Shown: piece by piece, positions 44,247-55,041 of the stretch
Layout of the letters: each line of letters starts with the position of its first letter
Numbering within the stretch: position 1 is the stretch's first letter
Assembly (NCBI GenBank): GCA_020848375.1
Contig: JADLAF010000110.1
Location: 17,649 to 81,648 of the forward strand
Source of the DNA: Ignavibacteriaceae bacterium
GTDB taxonomy: Bacteria > Bacteroidota > Ignavibacteria > Ignavibacteriales > Ignavibacteriaceae
Reading direction: 5' to 3'
Length of the DNA stretch: 64,000 nucleotides
The notes under the pieces: generated by a model
The model's input: the letters and a program-made list of their open reading frames with translations, nothing else
The model's database searches: none
What the model was told of the DNA's origin: nothing
Position numbers and translations under genes: made by a program

Positions 44247-45611
44247 ATGCACCCCCTGCTTAAAAGAACCGCAGGTGTTGTTAAAAGTAATTCACTCCTT
44301 ATGAAAGGAGACAAGGTTCTTGTTGCACTGAGCGGTGGGGCTGATTCAGTTTTTCTTTTTCGTTTTTTACTAGAGCTCCGCGGTATATATCAGCTTGAGC
44401 TTAGCGCTGTGCATCTTAATCATCTGCTGCGCGGGGTTGATTCTGATGCAGATGAAGAATTTTGCAGGACGCTCTGCACCGAATATGAAATCCCGTTTTA
44501 CAGCCGGAAAGCAAGTGTTCATGAATATGCACTTCAGAATCATCTTTCCACGGAAGAAGCCGGACGCAAACTCAGATATAATTATTTTGATGAGCTGATG
44601 AATGAACTGGGCTATACAAAAACCGCAACAGGACATCATCAGTATGATTCAGCGGAAACAGTCATGTTTCATCTGCTCCGAGGAAGCGGGCTCCGCGGCG
44701 TGTCGGGCATCCCGGCTCATAGAGGAAGATATATACGCCCGTTGCTTTCTCTTACACCCTTTGAGATAAGAGACTGGCTTCAAGCTGAGGGATATATATG
44801 GCGGGAGGATGCGAGCAATGACTCAACAGATTTTACGCGAAATGTCATCCGGAATGAGCTTTTTCCTTTTATACACCAAAAACTCCGGATTTCACCTGAG
44901 CAGCCGCTCAGCCGGCTGGCTCAATACTCTGCGGAGATAATCACTTTCCTGGACCGGTTAACCGATGAAGTTGTAAATAACCATCTGCAGAATTCAGACG
45001 GTGAAGCGGTTTACCCTGCTCATAAGCTCAGAATGCTGGAGCCGGTTCTGAGAAAGCATGCATTAAGCAGAATTTTCGTTCATTCAGGAACAGAACCATC
45101 TTCATCGCTTGTTACAGATTGTAACCGGCTTATTGAATCCGGAGAGTCCGGAGTGTATCAGATCGGTAACGGATTTTCCCTCTTTTATTCTTCTGAAGAA
45201 ATGGTTTTGTTCAGGGAGACGGAAAATTCCGGTCAGGAGATGAGGATTTCTCCTGGTCAAAGCGTCTTATTTGCCGGAAAGGAAATTTCCTTTGAACCGG
45301 CTATAAAGGAAGAGATTAATTTTTCCGATTCTCCCTTGACTGAATACATCCAAAGCAGCCACAAAATTGACTATCTTGTGGTAAGACCCTGGCGTGAGGG
45401 GGATAAGTTTAAGCCCCTGGGAATGGAAGGAAGCATTTTGGTGAGTGACTTTTTGAACAACCACAAAGTACCATCTTACAAAAAGCGGGCTGAAGTGGTC
45501 TTGACTGAGGGAGAGGAGATTCTGGCTGTGGCCGGGAGGAGAATTAGTGAAAAATATAAGATAACCGGATCAGGAAAATTTTATTACAGGATAAAGTGCC
45601 ATGAAGGATAA
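44247..45611 (+). CDS. tilS: tRNA(Ile)-lysidine synthase
   Basis: A 454-residue TilS. The PP-loop LVALSGGADSVFLFRFLLEL is at about residues 25-44, followed by AVHLNHLLRG, TGHHQYDSAETVMFHLLRGSGLRG and RPLLSLTPFEIRDWL. The C-terminal substrate domain (LVVRPWREGDKFKPLGMEGSILVSDFLNNHKVP) is complete. It makes lysidine at C34 of tRNA-Ile(CAT). The tilS-hpt-ftsH order is shared with many bacteria including Bacillus. Confidence 0.94.
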   Translation: MHPLLKRTAGVVKSNSLLMKGDKVLVALSGGADSVFLFRFLLELRGIYQLELSAVHLNHLLRGVDSDADEEFCRTLCTEYEIPFYSRKASVHEYALQNHLSTEEAGRKLRYNYFDELMNELGYTKTATGHHQYDSAETVMFHLLRGSGLRGVSGIPAHRGRYIRPLLSLTPFEIRDWLQAEGYIWREDASNDSTDFTRNVIRNELFPFIHQKLRISPEQPLSRLAQYSAEIITFLDRLTDEVVNNHLQNSDGEAVYPAHKLRMLEPVLRKHALSRIFVHSGTEPSSSLVTDCNRLIESGESGVYQIGNGFSLFYSSEEMVLFRETENSGQEMRISPGQSVLFAGKEISFEPAIKEEINFSDSPLTEYIQSSHKIDYLVVRPWREGDKFKPLGMEGSILVSDFLNNHKVPSYKKRAEVVLTEGEEILAVAGRRISEKYKITGSGKFYYRIKCHEG

Positions 45612-46161
45612 AATAGTTATTAACGGTGATGTGTTCGTCCCGATGCTAACCGAAGAACAGATAGCAGTCCGAACAAAGGAAATAGCTGCCCAGCTAAGCC
45701 GTGATTTTGAGGGTAAAACCCCGATATTTGTTGGGGTACTGAACGGCTCATTCATGTTTTTTTCTGACGTGGTAAGGCACTTTGAGGGGGATTGTGAAGT
45801 TGATTTTTTAAAGCTTTCAAGCTATGGTGAGGCAAAAATATCCTCAGGGTCTGTTACCCTTCTTAAGGATTTGAATTGCAGCATAGACGGAAGGCACCTG
45901 ATTATTGTTGAAGACATTGTTGACTCAGGGCTTTCCGTAAAGTACATTTTAGACCTTATAAAAGAGCATAATCCGGCCAGCGTGAGCGTTGTGTCGCTCC
46001 TGGTGAAGCCGAAAAGTATGCAATATGACCTTAAAATTGATTATATTGGCTTTTCTATTCCCAGCGAATTTGTTATTGGCTTTGGTTTGGATTACGCGCA
46101 GAAGTACCGGAACCTGAGAGCAGTGTATGTATTGAGCGAGGATGAGAAGAATGGAAAATGA
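45601..46161 (+). CDS. hpt: hypoxanthine phosphoribosyltransferase
   Basis: A 186-residue type I PRTase. The PRPP loop is [19 protein letters not shown], with [19 protein letters not shown] upstream and [23 protein letters not shown] at the end. It salvages hypoxanthine/guanine to IMP/GMP. It overlaps tilS by 11 nt and ftsH by about 10-20 nt. Confidence 0.94.
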   Translation: MKDKIVINGDVFVPMLTEEQIAVRTKEIAAQLSRDFEGKTPIFVGVLNGSFMFFSDVVRHFEGDCEVDFLKLSSYGEAKISSGSVTLLKDLNCSIDGRHLIIVEDIVDSGLSVKYILDLIKEHNPASVSVVSLLVKPKSMQYDLKIDYIGFSIPSEFVIGFGLDYAQKYRNLRAVYVLSEDEKNGK

Positions 46162-48265
46162 CAAGAATAAACAGTTTATGACAGAAAAAAGAGATAACAC
46201 GCCGAAAGACGATCCCGGACAGCAAAAAAAAAGCGGAAATAAATCCGGCGGCGACGGCAATAAAAATTTTTCGAATCGTCCGGATGATGAATTCGACTGG
46301 ACGAAAATTATACGCACCGTTTTTACATGGGGGCTGGTGATTGTTGCCGCGGTAATTGTTATACAGATGATGCGCGGGACCGGGGTAAATTATGCTGAGG
46401 TCAGCTACAATGACTATAAGAGATTTCTGCAGGAACAGAAGATTGAAAAAGCAATTATTACCAAGTCTGACCTGAACGATTATACTTTTAAGGGAGAACT
46501 GAAACAGGAGGAGATGATTAATGAAATAAAGGTCAGAAACATCTCTGTATATCTCCCCGAACCGATGATAGTTGCTGAAGAAGAAAAGTGGAAGGCACTT
46601 GGGATTAACTATTCTTTTGACAAGCAGTCGAATGAGTGGATGAGTCTGCTAATCACCTTTGTTCCCTGGCTGCTGCTTATTGCCCTCTATTTTGCATTTA
46701 TGAAAAGAATGCAGGGAGGTGGAGGCGCCGGCGGACCGAAGGGTATCTTTTCTTTCGGAAAAAGCAAAGCCAAGTTGATAAACCAGTCGAATAACAAGAT
46801 TACGTTTGGTGATGTTGCCGGAAACGAAGAAGCAAAAGTTGAACTTCAGGAGATTATCGAGTTCCTTAAAGAGCCGGCTAAATTCCAGAAACTCGGTGCG
46901 AAGATTCCGCGAGGAGTGCTGCTTGTCGGTTCACCGGGCACGGGTAAAACGCTTATTGCAAGGGCAGTAGCTGGTGAAGCGGGTGTTCCGTTTTTCTCAA
47001 TCTCCGGTGCAGACTTTGTTGAAATGTTTGTGGGTGTGGGTGCAAGCCGTGTGCGCGACCTGTTTGAACAGGGTAAAAAGAGCGCGCCTTGTATCATCTT
47101 TATTGACGAAATTGATGCTGTCGGACGTCAGCGGGGAGCAGGCCTCGGCGGAGGTCACGATGAGCGTGAGCAGACCCTTAATCAGCTTCTGGTTGAGATG
47201 GATGGCTTTGAGCAGAATAACGGAGTGATCATTATTGCTGCAACCAACAGGCCTGACGTACTTGATCCTGCACTTCTCAGACCGGGCAGATTTGACCGGC
47301 AGGTTGTTGTTGAGCGTCCGGATGTAAAGGGAAGGGAAGGAATTCTTAAAGTACACACAAGAAAGATCCCACTCGATAAAAATGTAAGATTGGATATACT
47401 GGCAAAAGGAACTCCGGGACTTGCCGGTGCTGAACTTGCTAATCTGGTTAATGAGGCGGCTCTTCTTGCTGCCCGTAAGGACAAAAACAAAGTTGAGATG
47501 TCTGACTTCGAAGAAGCCAAGGACAAGGTCATGATGGGTATGGAACGGAAGAGCATGATAATTTCAGAAGAGGAAAAGAAAACAACAAGTTACCATGAAA
47601 TTGGTCACGTACTTGTTGCAATGAAGCTGCCTGAATCTGACCCGGTTCACAAAGTTACCATTATACCAAGAGGCAGAGCACTTGGAGTAACCCATTACCT
47701 GCCGGTTGATGAGAAACATTCATATTCAAAAGAATATCTTGAGATGCGCATTGCAGTGCTACTCGGCGGACGTGCTGCAGAGAAGATTATTTTCAATCAT
47801 TACACCACCGGTGCCGGAAATGATATTGAGCGCACAACCAAACTGGCCAGAAAGATGGTCTGTGAGTGGGGAATGAGCGAAAAACTTGGTCCGCTTAATT
47901 ACGGTACAAAAGAAGAAGAAATTTTCCTCGGTCGTGAAATTGCCAAGAGCCGGGAATATTCTGACCAGACTGCAATAGATATAGACAACGAAGTCAGAGC
48001 AATTGTCAGCCGCTGTATGGATCTCGCGGAAAAAATTCTGCGTGACAACATTGATATGCTGCATTTACTTTCCCTTGAACTACTTGAGAGGGAAATTCTG
48101 GATGCAGATGAGATTGACCGGCTGATGAAGGGAGAAAAACTCCCCGCGGTCGTAAAACCGGGCACCACAAACGGAGAAGAACTCCCGGAGCATGTAAAAA
48201 CACTGCTCGAGCAGAGGAAAAAATCTCCTGAAGACACTCCGCCCGATGACAAGCCCGAAAACTGA
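46151..48265 (+). CDS. ftsH: ATP-dependent zinc metalloprotease FtsH
   Basis: About 704 residues. The N-terminus is charged and probably disordered. TM1 ([21 protein letters not shown]), a periplasmic domain and TM2 ([19 protein letters not shown]) precede the AAA domain with Walker A GSPGTGKT, Walker [17 protein letters not shown] and the arginine finger region [10 protein letters not shown]. The zinc site reads HEIGH instead of the common HEAGH; the HExxH ligands are intact. It degrades membrane and soluble proteins. The ATG at 46151 was preferred to 46142 because AGGA is better spaced. It overlaps the next gene by 20 nt. Confidence 0.95.
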   Translation: MENDKNKQFMTEKRDNTPKDDPGQQKKSGNKSGGDGNKNFSNRPDDEFDWTKIIRTVFTWGLVIVAAVIVIQMMRGTGVNYAEVSYNDYKRFLQEQKIEKAIITKSDLNDYTFKGELKQEEMINEIKVRNISVYLPEPMIVAEEEKWKALGINYSFDKQSNEWMSLLITFVPWLLLIALYFAFMKRMQGGGGAGGPKGIFSFGKSKAKLINQSNNKITFGDVAGNEEAKVELQEIIEFLKEPAKFQKLGAKIPRGVLLVGSPGTGKTLIARAVAGEAGVPFFSISGADFVEMFVGVGASRVRDLFEQGKKSAPCIIFIDEIDAVGRQRGAGLGGGHDEREQTLNQLLVEMDGFEQNNGVIIIAATNRPDVLDPALLRPGRFDRQVVVERPDVKGREGILKVHTRKIPLDKNVRLDILAKGTPGLAGAELANLVNEAALLAARKDKNKVEMSDFEEAKDKVMMGMERKSMIISEEEKKTTSYHEIGHVLVAMKLPESDPVHKVTIIPRGRALGVTHYLPVDEKHSYSKEYLEMRIAVLLGGRAAEKIIFNHYTTGAGNDIERTTKLARKMVCEWGMSEKLGPLNYGTKEEEIFLGREIAKSREYSDQTAIDIDNEVRAIVSRCMDLAEKILRDNIDMLHLLSLELLEREILDADEIDRLMKGEKLPAVVKPGTTNGEELPEHVKTLLEQRKKSPEDTPPDDKPEN

Positions 48266-48920
48266 GATACTTGAGATAAACTACAGAGATGAACTGATCC
48301 GCAAGGGCATTCATCTCTGCAGTCTTTCCATTCCTGTTATATATTATTTTATTACACGCGAAACGGCGGTATATATCCTTGCCGCCGTTACCGCAGTCGC
48401 GTTGATACTTGACCTCACCCGTTACCTTTCTCCGGGAATAAAATCTCTTTTCCTTACCATATTCGGTTTTATGCTCAGGAAACATGAACTTGACGAACGG
48501 AAGAAAAATCTGAACGGTGCAACTTACGTTTTTATTTCTGCACTTTTGTGCGTTATAATTTTCCCCAAAGTGTTGTTCTTAACCGCATTCCCCATTCTTA
48601 TTATTTCTGATTCAGCCGCGGCTCTTATCGGCAGGAAGTACGGAATCCGTCCTTTTCTTAAGAAGAGTCTTGGCGGCACAACAGCTTTTTTTATAAGTGC
48701 ACTTATCGTCATTCTGTTCACTCCAAAACTGGGTGCCGGAGTGGGTGAATACCTTATTGCCGCCGCCGCTGCTGCCGCCGCCGCAATTATTGAGAATATC
48801 TCACACGGATGGGCGGATGATAATCTTTCAATACCTATGACGGTGGGTTTTGTCATGTGGGGCTTGTTCCTTCTTTTTATGCCTGAAATCCAGCTTATTT
48901 TGCCAAACGTTCCGAGGTAA
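48246..48920 (+). CDS. CTP-dependent dolichol/phytol kinase-like membrane protein (SEC59/VTE5 family)
   Basis: A 224-residue membrane protein with six or seven hydrophobic segments. Family landmarks are [18 protein letters not shown] near the start, [47 protein letters not shown] and [16 protein letters not shown]. Members phosphorylate isoprenoid alcohols or diacylglycerol. A tract of nine alanines (about residues 172-180) is encoded by a GCC/GCT repeat. The substrate is unknown. Confidence 0.82.
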   Translation: MTSPKTEILEINYRDELIRKGIHLCSLSIPVIYYFITRETAVYILAAVTAVALILDLTRYLSPGIKSLFLTIFGFMLRKHELDERKKNLNGATYVFISALLCVIIFPKVLFLTAFPILIISDSAAALIGRKYGIRPFLKKSLGGTTAFFISALIVILFTPKLGAGVGEYLIAAAAAAAAAIIENISHGWADDNLSIPMTVGFVMWGLFLLFMPEIQLILPNVPR

Positions 48921-48925
48921 AAGCC

Positions 48926-50014
48926 ATGAAATATATATACAGTCTTATTCTGTCTGCCTTCTTTCTGATGATGACCGGCTGCGATACCGCGCAGCAGCCG
49001 GCTCGTGGTTTTGAAGATGAGATTTTTGTGTTTGCTGATTCGCTTGAGTTTGAGGAGCTGAGGGAATCACTTAGTCAGGTTTTTGAAAAGGAAATTGAAA
49101 CTCCACAGCCGGAAAAACTTTTTGCCGTACGCCGGGCTGATATTTCGCAATTGAATCACCTGAAGACGTTTAAGAACGTGGTTTTTATTGCACCACTCAA
49201 CAGCGGAAGCCAGGTATCAAAATATATATCTACTTTGCTCGATTCGGCTGCCCGTCAAAAAATGGAACAGGGGGAAGGTGCATTTATCACACGCAAAGAC
49301 TATTGGGCCAAGGGGCAACTGATGATGATCGTTACCGCAAAAGATATGGCAACACTCGAATATGAATTGCTGCGGAATTCTGATAAGCTGCTTTACGGCT
49401 TTCAGAAGGCAAGTGATGAGCGTCTTAAAGCCGGGCTTATGGGCTCAAAGTTTGAAGATAAAAAGGCCGGCGCCGCACTTCTTGAAAAATTTGACTGGAC
49501 GATCTATGTTCAGAAAGATTACAAGATTGCGATCACCGATACGGAAAACAAATTCGCCTGGGTCAGAAGAACACCAAATACTGAGCTTGAGATATGGATA
49601 TTCATTCACTGGATTGATAATGCTGATCCAGCCCTTCTCAATAAGGACAGCGTCTATGCTATCCGTAACCGGATAACTGAAAAATATATCCGTACCAGTG
49701 ATGATAAGGACTATGTAACTGTGGCTGATTCTGCTTACACGGTAACTGAAACAAATTTTAACGGGCGATATGCTCTGCTAACACAAGGCCTGTGGCACAT
49801 GACCGATAAGTTTATGGGCGGACCATTTCTGAGCTACACATTTTACGATGAGAGCTCCCGCAGAATCTATATGCTTGACGGTTCAGTTTATGCGCCAAAA
49901 TATTACAAGAGGAATCTGATTCAGCAGGCGGATGTGGTCTTGCAGTCATTCAGATTAAAGTCTGAGATGACAGAAAAAGAAATCAAGGTAATGCTCTCGG
50001 CGCCAGAGAAATAA
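48926..50014 (+). CDS. DUF4837 family lipoprotein
   Basis: A 362-residue exported protein. The lipobox MTGC follows a signal peptide (MKYIYSLILSAFFLMM). The C-terminal half carries the DUF4837 hallmark GPFLSYTFYDESSRRIYMLDGSVYAPKYYKR. This family is common in Bacteroidota; its role is unknown. It starts 5 nt after the kinase gene and ends the greA run. Confidence 0.85.
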   Translation: MKYIYSLILSAFFLMMTGCDTAQQPARGFEDEIFVFADSLEFEELRESLSQVFEKEIETPQPEKLFAVRRADISQLNHLKTFKNVVFIAPLNSGSQVSKYISTLLDSAARQKMEQGEGAFITRKDYWAKGQLMMIVTAKDMATLEYELLRNSDKLLYGFQKASDERLKAGLMGSKFEDKKAGAALLEKFDWTIYVQKDYKIAITDTENKFAWVRRTPNTELEIWIFIHWIDNADPALLNKDSVYAIRNRITEKYIRTSDDKDYVTVADSAYTVTETNFNGRYALLTQGLWHMTDKFMGGPFLSYTFYDESSRRIYMLDGSVYAPKYYKRNLIQQADVVLQSFRLKSEMTEKEIKVMLSAPEK

Positions 50015-50107
50015 TTTTTTTAAACGCAAAGTAAAACAGAGTTTACGCGGAGTCTCGCAAAGGCAGGTTCGCGCAATTCATAATTCATACTTTAAAATTC
50101 ATAATTC

Positions 50108-52099
50108 CTACGGGCTTTTTTCCATTGTTTCTGTAAGCCCCGCAGGAGGGTTGTATTCAGGGTAATTTGTGCGCAGATACTTATAATACGCCTTTGCCTT
50201 TTCCATCTTATTAAACTGCAGTTCATAAAAGATTCTGCGGGTGAGCATGGCTGCTGCATTCTGATAGATGAAATTGGTATAATATGTTTTATAAGCAGGA
50301 AACCGGATCGGTTCTTCAGGCAGATCAGAAGCGGGGATATATTTATTTCCTTTAGTAATTCTGTAAAAGAAGAGATCCGGAATAAGGACAACACCTTCGG
50401 GCAAAAGCAATTCGCCGCGCTTTAACTCTCCTTCAACCAGCTCAGAGCCAATATATACAGGCCTCTGCCCGAGATTGGTTTCAATTAGCCGGAGCATCAG
50501 GTTCCGGTAGGCAGTTTCAAGGGGCTGCGGGTCAAACGGCAGATCCTTTTCAAATGGAGCAAGGAGCCGCAGAAATATATCTCGCTCTGATTTAATCTTC
50601 CGCACAATATCAGGCATGAATGACTCTAACTGACGATAGTACCAGGAGCGGCGCAGGAGCTCCTTGTCTATCACTTTTACATCAGTACGCATCCTTTCAA
50701 CATACTGAAGGTAATAGGATGCAGAGATAAAGAAGTCCCACTGATAGGTAAAAATGATGGCGTGTTTATCAGCCGTTATAAGAGAATGGGTTGCGTAGTC
50801 CTTAACCGCAAGATTATCTTTCTGATTAACTTTGTCAAAGTTTATATAAATCTGTGCAGCCAGATAAATAACTGCCAGTGAAGCCGGAAGCAGAAGCTGT
50901 AACCGTTTGTCCCCCAGCCACCTGTACGCGAGGTAAAGCCCGAACAACGCAAAGTAAGACAAGCTAATGTAAGCGAGCAGAAAATAAGAATCTATATCAA
51001 CAATGTCATAATTTATTGCATAAAGGACGGTGCCGACAAATGAAATTATGAGGAAGGTGAACATCTTCCTGGCTTTGATGAATGAATACACCAGCCCGAT
51101 GAGAACAAATACAAGATTCAGAGTAAACTCAAGCGGAAGCTGACTGATGAAATATGAAAATTGTTTCTGAGCCGCTTCGGTTGAAGAGAATATCCATACC
51201 TGATACTGCCTGCCCGATATATGCCTCATGATGTTCTCAAAACTCACCGGATTGCCCCAGTTGAGAGACGGACCCTGCAGGGCACGGATGGGCAGATATG
51301 AATAAATAAGAATCAGGGTTGTAAAGAAGATAAAGAGCATTTTCAGAATTCTGATGAATGACTCTTTATTCGGTTTATGCGTTATAAAATAAAAGTATGC
51401 TACACCCGGCAGAATCAGAAGGGTTGTCATGTGGTTGCCGAAACCCAGCGCCAGCATAAAAGCAAATGCAAACCAGTGCATGTCGTTTGGATAATCACTG
51501 AGCGCATTGAGGCGGGCGCGGACAAGAAAGTGAATGATGAGCAGCATAAGGAGGATGTGCAGTGAATAAACCTCAACTGAAGTGCTCTGAAACCATACTG
51601 TTTTATTAAGCGCAAGTACCAGACCGGCTGAAATAGTGGTGAATATATACAGCGAGGGTTTGTGCTTCAGAGGTGCTTTTTTAACCTCGGTCGAAGCGGG
51701 TTCTTCCTTTTCTTTTTTGCTCTTTTTTGATTTCTTCAGACGTGATGCTTCTTTCCCCGTATTCTCAGAGGTGAAAGAAGAAAGGTGTTTAAGAATAAGC
51801 TCGGAAGTATATATAAAGACGATAACACCCCCCGCTACCCAGAGGGCAGCCAGGATATTCATCTTTGCGACCGGGGCAACCGGAATAGGTAGGTGCGAAA
51901 AAATAAAGCCGAGAACCGTAAAAAGCGGATAGCCGGTAGGGTGTGCTATACCAAGTGTAAGCTGAACCGCAGCCAGCTCACCAGAGTCAATCTGTATTAC
52001 CGAAGTAGCGATCGTGATACCGTAGAGAATCAGCACCGCAAGTCCTGCCAGAAACGGGTGATAATACTTAATAAAGTACTGTAGTCGTGGATTATTCAT
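50108..52099 (-). CDS. DUF2723/GT117-type membrane glycosyltransferase-like protein
   Basis: A 663-residue polytopic membrane protein. The N-terminal DUF2723 signature is TSVIQIDSGELAAVQLTLGIAHPTGYPLFTVLGFIF, with the D-S/G-E motif of GT-C type enzymes. There are about ten membrane helices and a charged loop rich in Lys/Ser (SRLKKSKKSKKEKEEP, residues 120-135). A soluble C-terminal part follows from about residue 450. Members transfer sugars (mannosyl-type) to proteins or lipids across the membrane; substrate not known. It overlaps glnE by 8 nt. Confidence 0.83.
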   Translation of the reverse strand: MNNPRLQYFIKYYHPFLAGLAVLILYGITIATSVIQIDSGELAAVQLTLGIAHPTGYPLFTVLGFIFSHLPIPVAPVAKMNILAALWVAGGVIVFIYTSELILKHLSSFTSENTGKEASRLKKSKKSKKEKEEPASTEVKKAPLKHKPSLYIFTTISAGLVLALNKTVWFQSTSVEVYSLHILLMLLIIHFLVRARLNALSDYPNDMHWFAFAFMLALGFGNHMTTLLILPGVAYFYFITHKPNKESFIRILKMLFIFFTTLILIYSYLPIRALQGPSLNWGNPVSFENIMRHISGRQYQVWIFSSTEAAQKQFSYFISQLPLEFTLNLVFVLIGLVYSFIKARKMFTFLIISFVGTVLYAINYDIVDIDSYFLLAYISLSYFALFGLYLAYRWLGDKRLQLLLPASLAVIYLAAQIYINFDKVNQKDNLAVKDYATHSLITADKHAIIFTYQWDFFISASYYLQYVERMRTDVKVIDKELLRRSWYYRQLESFMPDIVRKIKSERDIFLRLLAPFEKDLPFDPQPLETAYRNLMLRLIETNLGQRPVYIGSELVEGELKRGELLLPEGVVLIPDLFFYRITKGNKYIPASDLPEEPIRFPAYKTYYTNFIYQNAAAMLTRRIFYELQFNKMEKAKAYYKYLRTNYPEYNPPAGLTETMEKSP

Positions 52100-54887
52100 T
52101 ACTTGTATTCAGGTATCTGCTTAATAAAAGAGAATTTTCGTTCAAAGTTTTGTTCATCAATTTAATGAGTGTCTCAGGCGAGTCATAGCCCATGAACCGC
52201 GCTACAACAGTCAGTGATTTACCGTCTTCTTTAAACTTCGCCTTTGAAGAAGGTTCAAGAATCTGCAGATAAATCTCAGCCGACTTCAGCAAAGAATAAT
52301 TGCTACGGATGGTTTCACCTGAATCAGCAGCAATAATTTGGTTTTCTTCAAAAAACGAGATCAGGCGGCTAAACTCCACACCAGGAATTTCTGCAAAATA
52401 AGCAGAATTGCTTAAAATCAAAAATTGAACAATGAATTCAAGATCAACATACCCTCCTTTACCCCTCTTAAACTCAACTGCATTAGTTAAAACTGAGGAC
52501 TCAGAGATCAGCTTTTTCCTCATATTCATCATTTCTGACCTGATCAGCTCGGCGGGAAGTCCGGTGATCCGGTCTGCGGTTATTTGGGCTAGACCTGAGA
52601 ACAGCGATTGATTTCCGAAAAGATAAGACATTTTGGTCATGGCCTGAAGCTCCCAGACGCGCGCGCGTTTTTGAAGATAGTCCCTATAACTGCTCAGCCC
52701 GAAAATGAGAACGGAGGTTCTGCCCTCAGGCCGGAGCCGTGAGTCAATCTCTAAGGGGAATAAGGCGATTTTGAGCTGGTGGAGGAGAGCGAAATATCGT
52801 TCCTGCAGCTCCGGCGGATTAAAGTCATCCGCTTTTATAAACATCAGATCAGCATCGCTGGAAAAGGACATGGTGCAGGTGCTGATGCTTCCGGCTGTGA
52901 TGATGCAGACGGAATTTCGTTCGTTTTCATCCGGAACCAGCTCTTCGATTTGGGCTGTAAGCTTCTTTTTTATAGCAAAAGAAAGCTCTTTTGAAAAATC
53001 ATCTGTCGTAATCATTCTAAGAAGGAGCCGCTGGCTGAGGATGAAATAGATTTCCCTGATATTGGATGCATGAAGGAGCGCATCTGGTTCAAATACCCGA
53101 CCGGTAAGAAACTTCTCCTGAAGATAAATATCCTCAGGCAGCGAATTCATTGAGCGTATATCATACATACAGAGTGCGGAGAATGCTTCAAGAAACTTTT
53201 CATTTTTGAACTGTTCGTACCAGACAGAAGGAAAAGCTGCCTGTCTGAGTACTTTTGCCATGTTCGCAAGCATTTTGTCAGGGTCATCAGCTTTTTTTAA
53301 CAGAGTAAGTATCATCGGCTCAACGGATGCGAAGGCCTGAAGTGATATTGTGTCAAAACTCCTCTCGCCTGTCAGACTCTTGCCTTCTTTGAGATAAGCA
53401 TAAAGTTTTTTTGCTGCCACGGGGTCAGTAAAGGGGATAACGTCAATTCCTTCTGCGAGCTGAACCGATTCATCTTCGCCGGTTACGGAGTGGTAAAACT
53501 TTTTTACAGTTTCCTTTTTTTGCTGTATATCAGTAAGAAATTCCTTCGGAGATTCAAACCTGAAGAATGCACTGAGTTTTTCGAGCTGCTCCCCTCCTGC
53601 CGGTATCGTATGAGTCTGCTGATCGTTTACGAGTTGCAAATAATGCTCGATACGGCGGTAGTAAGTGTAAATGTTGCGGAGGTCAGAATACTCCTGATCT
53701 GAAAGAAGACCTTTGCCGTGCAGATAATAAAGAGCGGTCAGAGTGTTTCCAGTCCGTAAATCAGGATTTTTACCTCCCGCAAGAAGCTGCAGTGCCTGTA
53801 CGCCAAACTCAATATCCCTTATCCCCCCGGATGAAAGTTTTATATTCAGTTCATTCTGATTTGCTTTAAGGATGTTCCCGCGTATTTTCCGTATCTGCTC
53901 AAGTGGTGATATAAATGAAGAGGCCGGATAAATAAACGGAGTAATATATGAAATAAAAGCAGCGTAGAGCTTTTTGCTGCCTGATATATATCCAGATTTG
54001 ATGAGCATCTGACGCTCCCAGTGCTCTCCGCGGGACTCATAATAATGCAGCGTGTCATTAAGTGTACGGCAGAGTGGGGCTGATTTTCCGTCAGGCCGGA
54101 GGCGGAAATCAACACGATAGAGGAAACCGTTTTCATCCGGGGCGGACATTGCTGAACTGAACAGGCGGATCACAGAGGAGAGCAGTTCATAGTACTCTGT
54201 TTTTCTTCCCGCTTTTTTATTTTTATTATAAAAGACCATCAGATCAATGTCTGAACTGTAATTAAGTTCACCACCTCCCATCTTACCGAGGGCAATCATG
54301 GTATATTCGGGTGTAATTTCTTTGCCGCAAATGCGGACGGACTCATGACTGTGACACAGGGTGAAAACCGTGTCTGCAATGACTTTTGCAAGCGAGGAAA
54401 CCTCATCAAGCAATTCAGGAAATTCCGCCAGAGCGAGAAGGTCTCTGAGGGCAATCTTGAGCATCTCCCGCCGCTTCACCCCCTTGAGGTAGGCAATCTT
54501 CTTTTCGAGTGTGGAATAGTTCTTCAGACTGAAACCCAGTGATTTACGTAGTTCCTTTTCATCAAGTGGAGTTTCGAGCAGCCCCTCCGTAAGAAATCCG
54601 TAAAGAGGACCCGGGTCACGGACAACGATATCAGTGAGGTAATTACTGTGACCGGCAATCTGCAAGAGGGTATGAGGGAACCAAGGGAAGCGTAAACAGT
54701 CCCGTAAAATAGTCCGCGGGTCATAAAACGCCTGAAGAAGTCTCAGGAGGTTATTTTCCGTCTCACGGATCAGGAGTACATTATCTTTTGAGGCGATAAA
54801 TACATCAGGGATACGATCTTTATCCTCATCGGAGAAGAAACCAGGGGTTACTGACTCCAGAAAGCTATAAAAACTCTGGCTAAACAC
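52092..54887 (-). CDS. glnE: glutamine synthetase adenylyltransferase/adenylyl-removase
   Basis: A 931-residue two-domain GlnE. The N-terminal nucleotidyltransferase has ALGKMGGGELNYSSDIDLMVFY (about residue 200), followed by GFLYRVDFRLRPDGKSAPL and GGIRDIEFGVQALQLL. The C-terminal one has SFSSDADLMFIK, IDSRLRPEGRTSVL and KGGYVDLEFIVQFLIL. It would attach and remove AMP on glutamine synthetase. In the second domain the usual G-K-L/M-G-G start is replaced by GSISTCTMSFSSD, so that half is less canonical. glnA is not in the window. Confidence 0.9.
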   Translation of the reverse strand: MFSQSFYSFLESVTPGFFSDEDKDRIPDVFIASKDNVLLIRETENNLLRLLQAFYDPRTILRDCLRFPWFPHTLLQIAGHSNYLTDIVVRDPGPLYGFLTEGLLETPLDEKELRKSLGFSLKNYSTLEKKIAYLKGVKRREMLKIALRDLLALAEFPELLDEVSSLAKVIADTVFTLCHSHESVRICGKEITPEYTMIALGKMGGGELNYSSDIDLMVFYNKNKKAGRKTEYYELLSSVIRLFSSAMSAPDENGFLYRVDFRLRPDGKSAPLCRTLNDTLHYYESRGEHWERQMLIKSGYISGSKKLYAAFISYITPFIYPASSFISPLEQIRKIRGNILKANQNELNIKLSSGGIRDIEFGVQALQLLAGGKNPDLRTGNTLTALYYLHGKGLLSDQEYSDLRNIYTYYRRIEHYLQLVNDQQTHTIPAGGEQLEKLSAFFRFESPKEFLTDIQQKKETVKKFYHSVTGEDESVQLAEGIDVIPFTDPVAAKKLYAYLKEGKSLTGERSFDTISLQAFASVEPMILTLLKKADDPDKMLANMAKVLRQAAFPSVWYEQFKNEKFLEAFSALCMYDIRSMNSLPEDIYLQEKFLTGRVFEPDALLHASNIREIYFILSQRLLLRMITTDDFSKELSFAIKKKLTAQIEELVPDENERNSVCIITAGSISTCTMSFSSDADLMFIKADDFNPPELQERYFALLHQLKIALFPLEIDSRLRPEGRTSVLIFGLSSYRDYLQKRARVWELQAMTKMSYLFGNQSLFSGLAQITADRITGLPAELIRSEMMNMRKKLISESSVLTNAVEFKRGKGGYVDLEFIVQFLILSNSAYFAEIPGVEFSRLISFFEENQIIAADSGETIRSNYSLLKSAEIYLQILEPSSKAKFKEDGKSLTVVARFMGYDSPETLIKLMNKTLNENSLLLSRYLNTSNE

Positions 54888-55041
54888 GCAGATTACACTG
54901 TTTTACTGAGAAATTGCTTATTTGTGATGCAGTGCAGACTTTGTGAGATCACTGCTATTGGGACTAACATATTATTCGGGATCTCCTTATATTACAATAT
55001 ATGCTTGTTGCGGTTCATCAAAAAAAATTAAAAGAGGCACC

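Noticed and set aside
46142-48265. HEIGH in FtsH as a loss of the zinc site
   Set aside because: HExxH requires only His-Glu-x-x-His, which is intact; Ile for Ala is a neutral-looking variation.
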